Positions 5,856-6,540 of a stretch of 6,540 nt of DNA are shown here, in pieces. This stretch comes from Bacillota bacterium (GTDB taxonomy: Bacteria; Bacillota; Clostridia; Lachnospirales; Bianqueaceae): assembly GCA_017467985.1 (NCBI GenBank), contig JAFUJY010000282.1:1-6540 (forward strand), written 5' to 3'. Position 1 is the stretch's first letter, and every line of letters begins with the position of its first letter. The notes beneath the pieces were generated by a model. The model was given only the letters and a program-made list of their open reading frames with translations, searched no databases and was not told the origin of the DNA. The translations under genes and the position numbers were made by a program.

Positions 5856-6540
5856 TTATTTTACCAGCAGACTGGTGCCTGTCATCTCAGCCGGCTTCTC
5901 CAGACCCATCATCTCCAGCAATGTGGGAGCGATATCTGCCAGACGGCCGCCTTCACGCAGAGTTACACCCTGTTCGTAATTTACCAGTACAAAAGGTACG
6001 GGATTGGTGGTGTGAGCAGTGAAAGGCTCGCCAGTCTCGTAATCCTTCAACTGTTCTGCATTACCATGGTCGGCACACAGGAACATCTGAGCACCGTTGC
6101 GCTTTACAGCTTCCAGTGCACGACCCAGGCAAGTATCAACGGTCTCAACAGCCTTCACAGCTGCCTCCAGAATACCGGTATGACCTACCATATCCGGGTT
6201 TGCGAAGTTAATAACGATCATATCGTACTTCTGACTATCAATGGCCTCTACCAGCTTGTCGCAAACTTCCACTGCGCTCATTTCGGGCTGCAGGTCATAG
6301 GTTGCTACCTTAGGAGAAGGAACCAGGATGCGGTCTTCATTCTCATTGGGTACTTCGATACCGCCATTGAAGAAGAAGGTAACATGGGCATACTTCTCGG
6401 TTTCAGCCAGTCTCAGCTGATTCTTGCCGCACTTAGCCACATACTCACCCAGAATGTTGGACAGCACTTCCTTATGGAAAGCAACTTCCTTGTTGGGGAT
6501 AGTAGCATCATAATCAGTGAAGCAAACATAGGTCAGGGGC
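5856..6540 (-). CDS. gpmI: 2,3-bisphosphoglycerate-independent phosphoglycerate mutase, C-terminal part
   Basis: The last 227 residues of a protein that is about 510 residues in this family; the frame is open through the right edge, so the N-terminus with the phospho-serine is outside the window. The enzyme interconverts 3- and 2-phosphoglycerate using Mn2+ and no 2,3-bisphosphoglycerate cofactor. Visible metal ligands, numbered within the fragment, are D116 and H120 (NPDMVGH), D157 and H158 (CADHGNAE) and H176 (TAHTTNP). They correspond to the conserved alkaline-phosphatase-superfamily metal sites (D403, H407, D444, H445 and H462 in the Geobacillus enzyme). The HVTFFFNGG and PSPKVATYDLQPEMSA segments are also typical. 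Codons are strongly optimised (CTG, GGT, AAG, TTC), as expected for a highly expressed glycolytic gene. eno follows after a hairpin-filled spacer. Confidence 0.97.
   Translation of the reverse strand, partial: PLTYVCFTDYDATIPNKEVAFHKEVLSNILGEYVAKCGKNQLRLAETEKYAHVTFFFNGGIEVPNENEDRILVPSPKVATYDLQPEMSAVEVCDKLVEAIDSQKYDMIVINFANPDMVGHTGILEAAVKAVETVDTCLGRALEAVKRNGAQMFLCADHGNAEQLKDYETGEPFTAHTTNPVPFVLVNYEQGVTLREGGRLADIAPTLLEMMGLEKPAEMTGTSLLVK
5858..5885 (-). promoter_or_regulatory. Candidate eno promoter inside the gpmI 3' end
   Basis: On the minus strand ATGACA (5885-5880), a 16-base spacer and TAAAAT (5863-5858) each match the sigma-A consensus at 5 of 6 positions. A TG one base upstream of the -10 box would give an extended -10. 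It overlaps the last gpmI codons and the stop. Transcription from it would start near 5850, so the long inverted repeat would lie in the eno leader. It is a suggestive match, not proof, because one such partial match in a kilobase is not rare. Confidence 0.3.

Noticed and set aside
6465..6467. Internal GTG in gpmI as a translation start
   Set aside because: The reading frame continues open to the right edge with typical gpmI sequence (for example FTDYDATIPN), so this is an internal valine and the gene is simply cut by the window.
1..6540. Mobile element, CRISPR array, defence or other novel multi-gene system
   Set aside because: Every stretch is explained by housekeeping genes and short control regions. 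No transposase, terminal repeats, direct-repeat array, tRNA or unknown gene is present, so any novelty is at the level of regulation.

Overview
The window carries six genes, all on the minus strand, so transcription runs from high to low coordinates. In transcription order they are: gpmI (3' part only, cut by the right edge), eno, cysS, an M3-family oligoendopeptidase gene, asd, and the first 14 codons of what is probably a cyclophilin-type peptidyl-prolyl isomerase (cut by the left edge). Strong AGGAGG ribosome-binding sites, consensus TTGACA/TATAAT promoters, intrinsic terminators and the protein sequences suggest a Gram-positive Clostridia bacterium, most likely of the Lachnospiraceae type. 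That assignment is an inference from gene style and was not searched.

Right part (about 4430-6540): gpmI and eno encode consecutive steps of lower glycolysis (3-phosphoglycerate to 2-phosphoglycerate to phosphoenolpyruvate). They are separated by a 96-base spacer that is mostly one long inverted repeat, probably a terminator or attenuator. eno ends at a clear intrinsic terminator. Its codon usage looks much less optimised than that of gpmI, which is unexpected for a main glycolytic enolase.

Middle (1254-4420): a perfect-consensus promoter drives cysS (cysteinyl-tRNA synthetase). The M3 oligoendopeptidase gene follows with a 2-base gap, so the two are very likely co-transcribed and translationally coupled.

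Left part (1-1250): a second perfect-consensus promoter starts 8 bases beyond the peptidase stop codon and drives asd (aspartate-semialdehyde dehydrogenase, archaeal/fungal-type long form) and the putative isomerase gene. The asd leader is unusual. Its only good Shine-Dalgarno lies 24 bases from the start codon, with a perfect small hairpin in between, and further upstream there is a possible AU-rich H-type pseudoknot.

These are ordinary housekeeping genes. I see no mobile element, CRISPR array, RNA gene, phage module or defence system. The points worth a second look are the non-coding control regions and the enolase codon usage.
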